From contig CAZVVM010000011.1 in NCBI GenBank assembly GCA_964630635.1, forward strand, positions 1 through 29,699: a DNA stretch of 29,699 nt. The letters run 5' to 3'. The notes under the pieces are model-generated. The model saw only the letters and a program-made list of their open reading frames with translations. It had not been told where the DNA came from and did not search any database. A program made the translations under genes and the position numbers. Positions within the stretch are counted from its first letter, which is position 1; every line of letters begins with the position of its first letter. The DNA is from Colimorpha_A sp964630635. Its GTDB lineage: Bacteria > Bacillota > Clostridia > Oscillospirales > CAG-272. This document shows, piece by piece, positions 1 to 7,129 of this stretch.

Positions 1-619
1 TAGCGTCGTCGTTACCGGGGATAACGTAATCAGCGTCGTCGGGATCGCAGTTGGTATCGATAATTCCTACAACCGGAATGCCGAGCTTCTTAGCTTCTGC
101 GATTGCGTTCTTCTCTTTTCTGGGGTCTACAACGAAAATTGCGGAGGGGAGACCTTCCATATGCTTGATACCGCCGTAGGACTTCTCAAGGTCGGAAATT
201 TCCTTCTGGAGAGCCGCAACTTCCTTCTTGGGAAGGAGGTCGAAGGTTCCGTCTTCCTGCATCTTGTTGAGAGCGTTGAGACGAGCGATAGACTTCTTGA
301 TGGTCTTGAAGTTGGTGAGCATACCGCCGGGCCAGCGCATATTTACATAGTACTGTCCGCAACGAATTGCCTCTTCCTTGATTGCGTCAGCGGCCTGCTT
401 CTTCGTACCTACGAAGAGAATGTTTCCGCCTTCGGTAGCTACATCACGAACGAACATGTAAGCTTCGTCAAACTTCTTGACGGTCTTCTGAAGGTCGATG
501 ATATAGATGCCGTTTCTTTCTGTGAAGATGTACTCTGCCATCTTGGGGCACCATCTTCTGGTCTGATGTCCGAAATGGACGCCTGCTTCGAGCAGCTGTT
601 TAATGGTTACTACTGACAT
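1..619 (-). CDS. rpsB: 30S ribosomal protein S2 (3' end beyond window)
   Basis: Structural protein of the small ribosomal subunit, needed for late 30S assembly and S1 binding. The minus-strand translation begins MSVVTIKQLLEAGVHFGHQT and contains the family-typical HFGHQTRRW, YIIDLQKTV, MRWPGGMLTNFKT and PVVGIIDTNCDPD stretches. About 206 codons are present; the C-terminus runs off the left edge. The start at 619 is preceded by a purine-rich AAAGGAAG Shine-Dalgarno site about 8 nt upstream. The gene is divergent from the M18 peptidase and has its own promoter and a structured leader. In most Bacillota tsf follows, but that would lie outside the window. Confidence 0.97.
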   Translation of the reverse strand, partial: MSVVTIKQLLEAGVHFGHQTRRWCPKMAEYIFTERNGIYIIDLQKTVKKFDEAYMFVRDVATEGGNILFVGTKKQAADAIKEEAIRCGQYYVNMRWPGGMLTNFKTIKKSIARLNALNKMQEDGTFDLLPKKEVAALQKEISDLEKSYGGIKHMEGLPSAIFVVDPRKEKNAIAEAKKLGIPVVGIIDTNCDPDDADYVIPGNDDA

Positions 620-634
620 TTTTATGTCTTCCTT

Positions 635-688
635 TCTTCGGTTTTCCCACCACGGCTACACAGGTTATTCACCGAAGAGCGTGCCGTG
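635..688 (-). promoter_or_regulatory. rpsB 5' leader with predicted H-type pseudoknot
   Basis: Read on the minus strand, CACGGC (683-688) pairs with GCCGTG (651-656). TCTTCGGT (671-678), in the loop between them, is an 8-nt exact complement of ACCGAAGA (635-642), which sits directly upstream of the Shine-Dalgarno site. The two helices interleave, which defines a pseudoknot next to the ribosome-binding site. Ribosomal-protein operons are commonly autoregulated through such leaders, so S2 binding here is a reasonable inference, but I did not match it to a named RNA family. Confidence 0.5.
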
Positions 689-711
689 TGTGTATTTTTT
701 AACCAAACGAC

Positions 712-740
712 AGTATAACATATATAATTATTAATTGCAA
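712..740 (-). promoter_or_regulatory. sigma-A promoter of rpsB
   Basis: On the minus strand, TTGCAA (735-740) and TATACT (712-717) are separated by 17 bp. The predicted start lies near 705, giving a leader of about 85 nt. Confidence 0.75.
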
Positions 741-784
741 GCAATTTTTCAGGATTAACAAATTATTTACAATTCAATTCGCTA

Positions 785-813
785 TTGCTTTATTTTTCCT
801 TATATGTTATAAT
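785..813 (+). promoter_or_regulatory. sigma-A promoter of the M18 aminopeptidase
   Basis: TTGCTT (785-790), a 17-bp spacer and a perfect TATAAT (808-813), about 30 bp upstream of the ATG. It is back to back with the rpsB promoter. Confidence 0.75.
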
Positions 814-842
814 GTTTTCAATACTTTTTTCGAGGATATTTT

Positions 843-2153
843 ATGAATAATTCTACTTCAAATCAGCTTTTGAGCTTCATTTCCGAGTCTACTTGCTCAT
901 TTCTTGCGGTCAAGACCGCGTCGGAGCTTCTAAATAAAAACGGCTACAAAAAGCTCTGCGAAAACGAAAAATGGGAGCTTATCTCCGGCGGACGCTACTA
1001 CGTTACGAGAAATCAGTCTGCGATAATCGCGTTCAACGTTCCGTCCGACATCACTTCCCTTTCCTTTATGATATCGGCATCACATTCCGATTCGCCTTGC
1101 TTCAAGGTAAAGCACAATCCCGAAACGGACGCTTCGGGCTATACGAAGATAAACGTCGAAGCATACGGCGGAATGCTTCGCGCGACCTGGCTCGACCGTC
1201 CGCTTTCGGCAAGCGGAAGAGTTACCTATATGGACGGAGGTAAGGTCGTAAGCAAGCTTATCGACCTTAAGAAGCCGCTGTTTATGATACCGTCCGTCGC
1301 TATTCATATGAACAGAAGTGCGAATGAAAACGCGTCTTACAACCTCGCAACCGATATGCAGCCGATAACGGGCACGTCGCTCGCGAAGGGCTCGTTTATG
1401 AAGCTTATTTCGGAGAGCATTGGCGTTAATGAAAGTGATATTATCGGTCACGAGCTGTTCCTTTATCCCGTAGATTGCGGCACCGTCTGGGGAGCGAATG
1501 ACGAGTTTGTTTCCTCTCCCCGTCTTGACGATCTGCAGTGTGCTTACGCGTCGCTCCGCGCGCTGACCGAAGCGGAGTGCGGAACCGCAATTGCGGTAGC
1601 TTACGTTTCGGATAACGAGGAGGTTGGCTCTGGCACGAAGCAAGGTGCTGATTCCACATTCCTTTACGATACTTTATCGCGCATCAACGCCTGCTTCGGC
1701 AACGATGAAAACGGCTTAAGACAAGCACTTGCCTCGTCCTTTATGGTTTCGGCAGACAATGCGCACGCAGTTCATCCGAATCATCCCGAATACGCTGACG
1801 GAAATCACCGCCCCGTAATGAACGGCGGAATCGTCATAAAGCACGCCGCGTCGCAGACGTACACGACCGACGCCGTTTCGAGCGCGATCTTCACCGCACT
1901 CTGCAAAAAGGCAGACGTTCCGCTTCAGCATTTCGTGAACCGCTCCGATATGCGCGGCGGCTCGACGCTCGGCAATATTTCCGGCACTCACGTTTCGATA
2001 AACACCGTTGACATTGGTCTGCCGCAGCTTGCTATGCATTCTTCCTACGAGACTGCAGGCGTTAAGGACACCGATTACCTTATTTCCGCTTTGAAAATGC
2101 TGTTCACGTCGTCAATCACAATGACTGCTGACAGTGAATATGAGATAAAATAA
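843..2153 (+). CDS. apeB: M18 family aminopeptidase (aspartyl aminopeptidase-like)
   Basis: Cytosolic dinuclear-metal aminopeptidase expected to remove N-terminal, often acidic, residues from peptides. The 436 residues match the usual family length. Motifs in order: ASHSDSP with the first metal-binding His (near residue 80), RLDDLQCAY (near 228), DNEEVGSGTKQGAD with the catalytic and metal Glu pair, SADNAHAVHPNHPEY with a metal Asp and His, and the C-terminal MRGGSTLGN and GLPQLAMHSSYE stretches carrying the last metal His. The ATG at 843 follows a weak GAGGA site. It is monocistronic: its own promoter lies upstream and a strong terminator downstream. Confidence 0.93.
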   Translation: MNNSTSNQLLSFISESTCSFLAVKTASELLNKNGYKKLCENEKWELISGGRYYVTRNQSAIIAFNVPSDITSLSFMISASHSDSPCFKVKHNPETDASGYTKINVEAYGGMLRATWLDRPLSASGRVTYMDGGKVVSKLIDLKKPLFMIPSVAIHMNRSANENASYNLATDMQPITGTSLAKGSFMKLISESIGVNESDIIGHELFLYPVDCGTVWGANDEFVSSPRLDDLQCAYASLRALTEAECGTAIAVAYVSDNEEVGSGTKQGADSTFLYDTLSRINACFGNDENGLRQALASSFMVSADNAHAVHPNHPEYADGNHRPVMNGGIVIKHAASQTYTTDAVSSAIFTALCKKADVPLQHFVNRSDMRGGSTLGNISGTHVSINTVDIGLPQLAMHSSYETAGVKDTDYLISALKMLFTSSITMTADSEYEIK

Positions 2154-2160
2154 TTCCACC

Positions 2161-2193
2161 ACCCGCCGCAGTATCGCGGCGGGTTTATTTTTG
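2161..2193 (+). terminator. intrinsic terminator after the M18 peptidase
   Basis: ACCCGCCGC (2161-2169) pairs with GCGGCGGGT (2176-2184) across a 6-nt loop, followed by a T-rich tract. Confidence 0.9.
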
Positions 2194-2230
2194 CAATAAT
2201 AATGTCATTAAAACACTATTGTTCATATAC

Positions 2231-2323
2231 TTTATGGTGAAATATTGCTTTCGCAACCGTTGGTTGCGGGTCAATTTCCAACTTATGTTGCTTGATTTAA
2301 GCAAGCCCGCATGTTACCATAAA
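2231..2323 (+). promoter_or_regulatory. structured or operator region upstream of the HTH-GlmM gene
   Basis: TTTATGGT (2231-2238) pairs with ACCATAAA (2316-2323) and encloses two hairpins. The first contains the perfect palindrome CGCAACC-GTT-GGTTGCG (2252-2268), extended by GAAAT/ATTTC. The second is built on GCTTGATTTAAGC with AAC-ATG/CAT-GTT outside it. As RNA this is a three-way junction; as DNA the 17-bp palindrome would suit a dimeric HTH protein. I do not recognise a known riboswitch class. Function is inferred from position only. Confidence 0.4.
2292..2320 (+). promoter_or_regulatory. candidate promoter of the HTH-GlmM operon
   Basis: TTGATT (2292-2297), 17 bp, TACCAT (2315-2320). 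The -10 is a modest match, and the box overlaps the hairpin region, so this competes with the view that the whole region is a transcribed leader. Confidence 0.3.
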
Positions 2324-2364
2324 CACATTACTACCGTAAAGATGAAATTCGGAAAGGAACTTTT

Positions 2365-3987
2365 ATGACGATCGGTGAAAATATTGTAATTCTTCGTGAA
2401 AAAGCAGGGCTTTCTCAAGAAGCACTCGCTGAAAAATGTTCGGTTTCAAGGCAATCAATATCAAAATGGGAAACAAATCAAGCTTTCCCCCAGATAGACA
2501 AGGTCATACTGCTGTCGGAGATATTCGGCATCAGCGTTGACGAGCTTCTGAAGGTTAGTCAAAAAAGCGTTGATCCGCCCGTTGCGCCCGCATCGGGCAA
2601 GTACTTCGGCACCGACGGCTTCAGAGGTGAGGCGAACGTCGGTCTTACATCGATGCACGCATATAAGATCGGTCGCTTTATCGGCTGGTACTTTGCGTCG
2701 CCTTTATATAACGGGGAAAAGCACGGCAAGCGTCCGAAGATCGTTATAGGAAAGGACACCAGGCGCTCAAGCTATATGCTCGAATATGCTATCGTAGCAG
2801 GAATAACGGCTTCGGGAGCAGACGCATATATGCTTCACGTAACTACAACTCCGAGCGTTTCTTACGTTACCCGTCAGGATGAATTTGACTGCGGAATTAT
2901 GATAACCGCGTCTCACAATCCGTTCTGCGATAACGGAATCAAGGTAATTAACAGACACGGCGAAAAGCTTGACGACTACACCGTTTCCCTCATTGAAAGC
3001 TACCTCGACGGTGATATGAGCAAGCTTAACGTAAAAAACGACGATATCCCCCTTGCTCACAAAGACAAGATAGGATGTATCGTCGATTACGTCGCTGGCA
3101 GAAACAGATACGTCGGATACCTTATCTCGCTTGCATCACACTCATATAAAAATCTGAAGATAGGACTCGACTGTGCGAACGGCGCCTCGTGGATGATAGC
3201 AAGGTCGGTATTCGCCGCATTGGGAGCTAACGTTACGATGCTCGGCACCGAGCCGAACGGACTCAACATCAACGACGGATGCGGATCTACTCACATCGAA
3301 AATCTCGCAAATGCCGTGCGCGAAACGCATCTTGACGTAGGATTTGCATTTGACGGTGATGCCGACAGATGTATTGCAGTTGACGAAAACGGAAATACCG
3401 TTGACGGAGATGCTATAATATATCTTCTCGGAAAGCGGCTAAAGGATCGCGGCATGCTTAACGGTGACACCGTCGTCGCTACCACGATGTCGAACGGCGG
3501 ACTTATCTCTTCCCTTTCGGAGCTCGGAATAAGCTGCGTTCAAACCGACGTCGGAGACAGATTCGTATACGAATGTATGCAGAAGAACGATTACGCACTC
3601 GGAGGTGAGCATTCGGGACACATTATCGTTAAGAAGTATGCTACAACAGGCGACGGAATCCTTACTGCCATAATGATAACGGAAGAAATTTGTGACCGCA
3701 AATCTACGCTGTCGAAGCTAACCGAGGATATAAGATATTATCCGCAAATAATCGAAAACGTACGTGTTGCAGATAAGGACGCAGTCCTTAACGACCCGAA
3801 CGTCGTCTCTCTTATGGCTTCGATCAAGTCGCGTTTGCTTCCGACCGAAAGAATAATTTTAAGAAAAAGCGGAACCGAACCGCTCATCAGGATAATGGCG
3901 GAATGTGAAACGTCGGAAAACTGCAAAAAGTACGCTAACGAGCTTATTGAATGTATTAAGGAAAGAGGATACGCCCTTGACAGATAA
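2365..3987 (+). CDS. glmM: XRE-family HTH domain fused to phosphoglucosamine mutase (GlmM)
   Basis: The C-terminal 460 residues form a GlmM-type alpha-D-phosphohexomutase, converting glucosamine-6-P to glucosamine-1-P for UDP-GlcNAc and peptidoglycan. Visible: GKYFGTDGFRGEAN, the phosphoserine loop TASHNP (Ser183), the magnesium loop DGDADR (330-335), the sugar loop GGEHSGH (413-419) and the phosphate loop RKSGTEPLIR (from 500). Residues 1-63 are a full Cro/CI-type helix-turn-helix (LSQEALAEKCSVSRQSISKWE), joined by a short Pro/Ala linker. Length is 540 residues against about 450 for ordinary GlmM. No in-frame ATG, GTG or TTG lies at the domain junction, where normal GlmM would begin MGKYFGTDG, so this is a true fusion. 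The Shine-Dalgarno site is GGAAAGGAA. The next gene overlaps by 11 nt. Mutase assignment is strong; a DNA-binding role is inference. Confidence 0.92.
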   Translation: MTIGENIVILREKAGLSQEALAEKCSVSRQSISKWETNQAFPQIDKVILLSEIFGISVDELLKVSQKSVDPPVAPASGKYFGTDGFRGEANVGLTSMHAYKIGRFIGWYFASPLYNGEKHGKRPKIVIGKDTRRSSYMLEYAIVAGITASGADAYMLHVTTTPSVSYVTRQDEFDCGIMITASHNPFCDNGIKVINRHGEKLDDYTVSLIESYLDGDMSKLNVKNDDIPLAHKDKIGCIVDYVAGRNRYVGYLISLASHSYKNLKIGLDCANGASWMIARSVFAALGANVTMLGTEPNGLNINDGCGSTHIENLANAVRETHLDVGFAFDGDADRCIAVDENGNTVDGDAIIYLLGKRLKDRGMLNGDTVVATTMSNGGLISSLSELGISCVQTDVGDRFVYECMQKNDYALGGEHSGHIIVKKYATTGDGILTAIMITEEICDRKSTLSKLTEDIRYYPQIIENVRVADKDAVLNDPNVVSLMASIKSRLLPTERIILRKSGTEPLIRIMAECETSENCKKYANELIECIKERGYALDR

Positions 3988-4639
3988 AATCAAGATATCC
4001 GATCTTTACGATTGTGGGACGCCTTATCTTATAAAGCTTTTCGATTCCTTCGAATACCCTTGGGAGCTTCTTCCCAAGATAAAGGAACACGTTCTGAAGC
4101 TTATAGGAGACGGAATTGAAGGATTCACCTTATACTCCGAGAACGTTTTGATCGGTGAGAACGTAAAAATTCATCCATGTGCAATAATAAACGGTCCTGC
4201 CGTGATAGGAAGCGGAACAGAAATACGTCCCGGAGCATATTTGAGAGGAAATATAATCACGGGCAATGACTGCGTGATAGGCAATTCATCGGAACTGAAA
4301 AACTGTATTCTCTTAAATAAGGTACAGGTTCCGCATTACAATTATGTCGGCGATTCGGTTCTCGGAAATCGCTCCCACATGGGCGCGGGCTCCATTTGCT
4401 CAAATCTTAAATCAGACGGAAAAAACGTGGTAATTCGAGGTAATGACACGTATAATACCGAGCTTCGCAAGGTAGGAGCTTTCCTTGGCGACGGTGCTGA
4501 CGTTGGCTGCGGATGCGTCCTGAATCCGGGTGTCGTGATAGGAAGAAACACGTCGGTATATCCGCTGACAGCGTTAAGAGGAGTTATTGACAGCGGTTGC
4601 ATCGTCAAAAACGCATCGAATATAGTAAAACGAAAATGA
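3977..4639 (+). CDS. GlmU C-terminal-like left-handed beta-helix acyltransferase
   Basis: The protein of 220 residues has many hexapeptide turns (for example VLIGENVKIHPCAIINGPAVIG) typical of a left-handed beta-helix. It resembles the acetyltransferase half of GlmU without the N-terminal uridyltransferase. HYNYVGDSVLG and MGAGSICSN align with GlmU's catalytic loop: the His and Tyr of HLxYVGD are kept, as is a Lys in SELK. It could therefore acetylate glucosamine-1-P, the product of the preceding gene, using acetyl-CoA. I chose the TTG at 3977 because AGGAAAGAGGA precedes it by about 7 nt and it overlaps the mutase stop by 11 nt, implying translational coupling; an upstream ATG at 3905 lies deep inside glmM with no such support. 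Substrate is inferred. A generic sugar-nucleotide acyltransferase is the alternative. Confidence 0.8.
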   Translation: MTDKIKISDLYDCGTPYLIKLFDSFEYPWELLPKIKEHVLKLIGDGIEGFTLYSENVLIGENVKIHPCAIINGPAVIGSGTEIRPGAYLRGNIITGNDCVIGNSSELKNCILLNKVQVPHYNYVGDSVLGNRSHMGAGSICSNLKSDGKNVVIRGNDTYNTELRKVGAFLGDGADVGCGCVLNPGVVIGRNTSVYPLTALRGVIDSGCIVKNASNIVKRK

Positions 4640-4643
4640 CAGA

Positions 4644-4670
4644 AACGCCGAGTTTAGCTCGGCGTTTTTT
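4644..4670 (+). terminator. intrinsic terminator of the glmM operon
   Basis: AACGCCGAG (4644-4652) pairs with CTCGGCGTT (4658-4666) across TTTAG, followed by a T run. Confidence 0.92.
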
Positions 4671-4686
4671 AGTGTCAAATATTATG

Positions 4687-4715
4687 TTGACATTTTCTCT
4701 TTACCGTGGTAAAAT
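4687..4715 (+). promoter_or_regulatory. sigma-A promoter of the 4721 leader RNA
   Basis: Consensus TTGACA (4687-4692), 17-bp spacer, TAAAAT (4710-4715). The expected start (about 4721) coincides with the first base of the closing helix of the leader. Confidence 0.85.
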
Positions 4716-4720
4716 AAAAC

Positions 4721-4880
4721 TGCCAAACAAACTGAATAATCATCACTATAAGTGTGTATTTTTATTTATGTAAAAATGCACGCTCATTTCTGCATACTTG
4801 TAGTGATGTTGAAGGTTTGTTTGGCGACAATCGAGCCGTGCGTTTTTAGTGCGTCGGCTTCGGTTGGCGCACTTTTTTAT
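4721..4880 (+). promoter_or_regulatory. structured leader RNA with terminator/antiterminator (unrecognised class)
   Basis: The 5' end TGCCAAACAAAC (4721-4732) pairs with GTTTGTTTGGCG (4815-4826). Inside, CATCACTA (4741-4748) pairs with TAGTGATG (4801-4808) and AAGTGTG (4750-4756) with CATACTT (4793-4799), with asymmetric bulges, giving a long rod. A terminator follows: AGTGCG (4848-4853) pairs with CGCACT (4868-4873), capped by a C(TTCG)G tetraloop and followed by TTTTTT. GAGCCG (4833-4838) can instead pair with CGGCTT (4855-4860), which would break the terminator. The downstream Shine-Dalgarno site begins about 15 nt after the T run. It fits a riboswitch-like attenuator of the 4905 gene; an independent small RNA such as a 6S-type RNA is the alternative. 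Confidence 0.65.
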
Positions 4881-4904
4881 TTTATATTTAAGGAGGTCAT
4901 AATT

Positions 4905-5366
4905 ATGTTTAATTATGATAACATTGGCGGCAAAATCAAGGGATTGGCAAAGGGGCTCTTCATCGTTGGAGCAATCCTTGGGGGATTGATTGTAATTCCA
5001 ATGCTAGTCATGGGCGGAAAATTCATAATATTTGGATTTTTGGCAGGATTTATCGTTACCGTGATAGCGTGGGTGTCGAGCTGGCTTTTATATGGGTTCG
5101 GTGAATTAATATCGCTCACCGCAGATAACAATTTCAGACTACGCAGTATTTCAAAAGGTACACCGAATAACGCAACCGACTTTATCGGCTCTTCCAATAC
5201 AAGCAACAATCAAAGCACGTTCAATACCGCCGGCGGTAAAAATACATCTGATCAGAAAAAGATCACAATTGATTCACTCATGCGCTGCCCTTCTTGCGGC
5301 AAGATAATTCTTGTTAATTCCACATTCTGCGAAGCTTGCGGCGCACCAATTAACAACGATAAGTAA
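4905..5366 (+). CDS. small membrane protein with C-terminal zinc ribbon, function unknown
   Basis: The 153 residues contain two closely spaced hydrophobic helices (about 17-38 and 40-63), a soluble Ser/Asn/Thr-rich linker (about 85-120), and a zinc ribbon with CPSCGK and CEACG pairs at the C-terminus. The start at 4905 is set by a near-perfect AAGGAGGT 7 nt upstream; reading further upstream would run through the leader RNA terminator. The domain layout suggests a membrane-anchored metal-binding or adaptor protein. I do not recognise the family. It is the only gene under the 4687 promoter and is closed by a bidirectional terminator, so the structured leader probably controls just this gene. 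Confidence 0.75.
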   Translation: MFNYDNIGGKIKGLAKGLFIVGAILGGLIVIPMLVMGGKFIIFGFLAGFIVTVIAWVSSWLLYGFGELISLTADNNFRLRSISKGTPNNATDFIGSSNTSNNQSTFNTAGGKNTSDQKKITIDSLMRCPSCGKIILVNSTFCEACGAPINNDK

Positions 5367-5379
5367 AAAACGTAAAACA

Positions 5380-5401
5380 CCCCGCCGAGATTTCGGCGGG
5401 G
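5380..5401. terminator. bidirectional terminator between convergent genes
   Basis: CCCCGCCGA (5380-5388) pairs with TCGGCGGGG (5393-5401). T-rich stretches follow on both strands, serving the 4905 gene (plus) and the acyl-CoA synthetase (minus). Confidence 0.85.
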
Positions 5402-5412
5402 TTCGTTATTTA

Positions 5413-7104
5413 TCAGTCTATAGACATATCAAGCTTGAAGCGCATGATCTTGCGGAGGGTGTTCTTCGGGAACTCCTCGGTACGCACCTTGAGAACTCCT
5501 ATCTTCTTATAGGGAACTGCGGTGCGGTTATAGTTATCAACGTAGGGCTTGAGGTGTGCGTATGCGTCCTCGATGCCGTTCTTTTCAAGGTATTCCTTAT
5601 CGGGATAGATCTCGGCAACGATCTGGTTATGCTCCATACCGCGCTTGCTCTGTCCCTCGTAAACGATTATCTCAAGCACGCCGGGAGTTGCCATAAACTC
5701 GCTCTCGATCTCCTCGGGATATACGTTCTTACCGTTAGAGAGGATTATGAGGTTCTTCTTGCGGCCGGTGATAAAGAGCACGTCGCCCTCCATCTTACCG
5801 TAGTCACCCGTACGGAAATATCCGTCCTCGGTCATTGCGTTTGCAGTTGCTTCGTCGTCCTGATAATAGCCGAGCATTACGTTCGAGCCCTTGACGCAGA
5901 TCTCGCCCTCGCCGTCCTCATTAGGATCGTCGATCTTGATCTCGTCGATGTCGAGAATAGGTCCGACGCTTCCTTCAACCGAGCGGCGGCTTCTGTTGAC
6001 CGCGACGATAGGTGCACATTCGGTTATACCGTAGCCGTTGAGGGTAGAAATGCCTATTCCCTCAAAGAAATGGAGAATATCGGGGTTGATCGGTGCGCCG
6101 CCCGAGATTATCATCTTGACCTCGCCGCCGAATGCCGCACGGATAGCTCCGAAGAACTTCGCACGCATATCAATACCGACCTTAAGCAGACCGTTCGATA
6201 TTTTCATCATTCTCGCTACGAGCTTTTCCTTGCCCTGCTCCTTGATGTTTGCCTTTATCTTACGGTAGAAGGTCTCAAGATAGAGAGGAACGATAACGAG
6301 GTGTCCCGGCTTCTGCTCCTTGAGCTCCTTGGTTATGTAACGGATACCGGAGGAAATGAAGATCTCCGAACCGATTATTGCGTGACCTACGATCATAACG
6401 GAAGAGCCGAAGGTATGATGGGGCGGAAGAACGCCGACGGTCTTGTTCGAGAAGTCCATATAAGGAATAACGGAGGAAAGGTCGGAAAGAACGTTCGTCT
6501 GCGAAAGCATAACGCCCTTGCCCTTGCCCGTCGTTCCCGACGTGAAGACGAGGATCGACATCTTATTTGCGTCGATAGGATTATTAAAATAAGTCTCGGA
6601 ATTTGCTTCAAACTCTACCTTTCCCTCGGCTATAAGAGAAGAAACGGTATTTTCGCCCTCTGCGTTCATGAAGATAGGCGCTGTGGCAAGTCCGCTGTTT
6701 TCCTTAATGTAGTTTGCCTTCGCCTCGATGTCCTTATCGCAGAAAAGGTAGGTCATATCGGCTCTTACTGCGGTGTCGGTAAGGTCTTTTTCGTGCCAGT
6801 CACGGTCGAGGGGAGCGATTACTGCATTCGCCGAAAGAATCGAAAGATAGGTTACGACCCAGTCATAAGAAAACTTACCGATAACAACGCAGTGCTTTCC
6901 GCTTGCGCCCATATTTATGAGCTTTGTCGCCATAGCTCTTACATCGTCGCGGAGGCGCACGAAGCTTCTTACCTCGGTCTCGGGAGCCATTGCCTTGAGT
7001 TTGAAGGAGTATGCTGCCTGTTCACCGTAGGTTTCAGCCGCCCACTCGACAAGATGTCTTACGTTTTCAAACTCATGTTTTTCGTGAAGCTGTTCTTTTT
7101 TCAT
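5413..7104 (-). CDS. AMP-dependent acyl-CoA synthetase (long-chain fatty acid--CoA ligase-like)
   Basis: ANL-superfamily enzyme that activates a carboxylic acid with ATP and couples it to CoA. The 563 residues show the P-loop-like FTSGTTGKGKGVMLS (from residue 187), the adenine loop GYGITECAP, the hinge and ribose motif YFRTGDYGKMEGDVLFITGRKKN, and a C-terminal PKNTLRKIMR. The last corresponds to PKTxxGKIxR with the catalytic Lys kept but the usual Gly replaced by Arg. There is no signal peptide or membrane helix. The start has GAGAGGAA 7 nt upstream. It lies 25 bp downstream of a TetR regulator with no promoter between, so the two form an operon. A fatty-acid substrate is suggested by the family and partner but not proven. 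Confidence 0.9.
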   Translation of the reverse strand: MKKEQLHEKHEFENVRHLVEWAAETYGEQAAYSFKLKAMAPETEVRSFVRLRDDVRAMATKLINMGASGKHCVVIGKFSYDWVVTYLSILSANAVIAPLDRDWHEKDLTDTAVRADMTYLFCDKDIEAKANYIKENSGLATAPIFMNAEGENTVSSLIAEGKVEFEANSETYFNNPIDANKMSILVFTSGTTGKGKGVMLSQTNVLSDLSSVIPYMDFSNKTVGVLPPHHTFGSSVMIVGHAIIGSEIFISSGIRYITKELKEQKPGHLVIVPLYLETFYRKIKANIKEQGKEKLVARMMKISNGLLKVGIDMRAKFFGAIRAAFGGEVKMIISGGAPINPDILHFFEGIGISTLNGYGITECAPIVAVNRSRRSVEGSVGPILDIDEIKIDDPNEDGEGEICVKGSNVMLGYYQDDEATANAMTEDGYFRTGDYGKMEGDVLFITGRKKNLIILSNGKNVYPEEIESEFMATPGVLEIIVYEGQSKRGMEHNQIVAEIYPDKEYLEKNGIEDAYAHLKPYVDNYNRTAVPYKKIGVLKVRTEEFPKNTLRKIMRFKLDMSID

Positions 7105-7129
7105 TTCTATATTCCTCTCAATATAATAA

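Noticed and set aside
161..616. 151-residue plus-strand ORF opposite rpsB
   Set aside because: Exact antisense of a clear S2 gene; no ribosome-binding site and no family-like sequence.
2365..2600. Separate small XRE regulator followed by ordinary glmM
   Set aside because: The frame is continuous, and no in-frame start codon or ribosome-binding site occurs at the domain junction.
4752..4904. Longer N-terminus of the 4905 membrane protein
   Set aside because: It would be translated from inside the structured leader and through its terminator; the ATG at 4905 has a near-perfect Shine-Dalgarno site.
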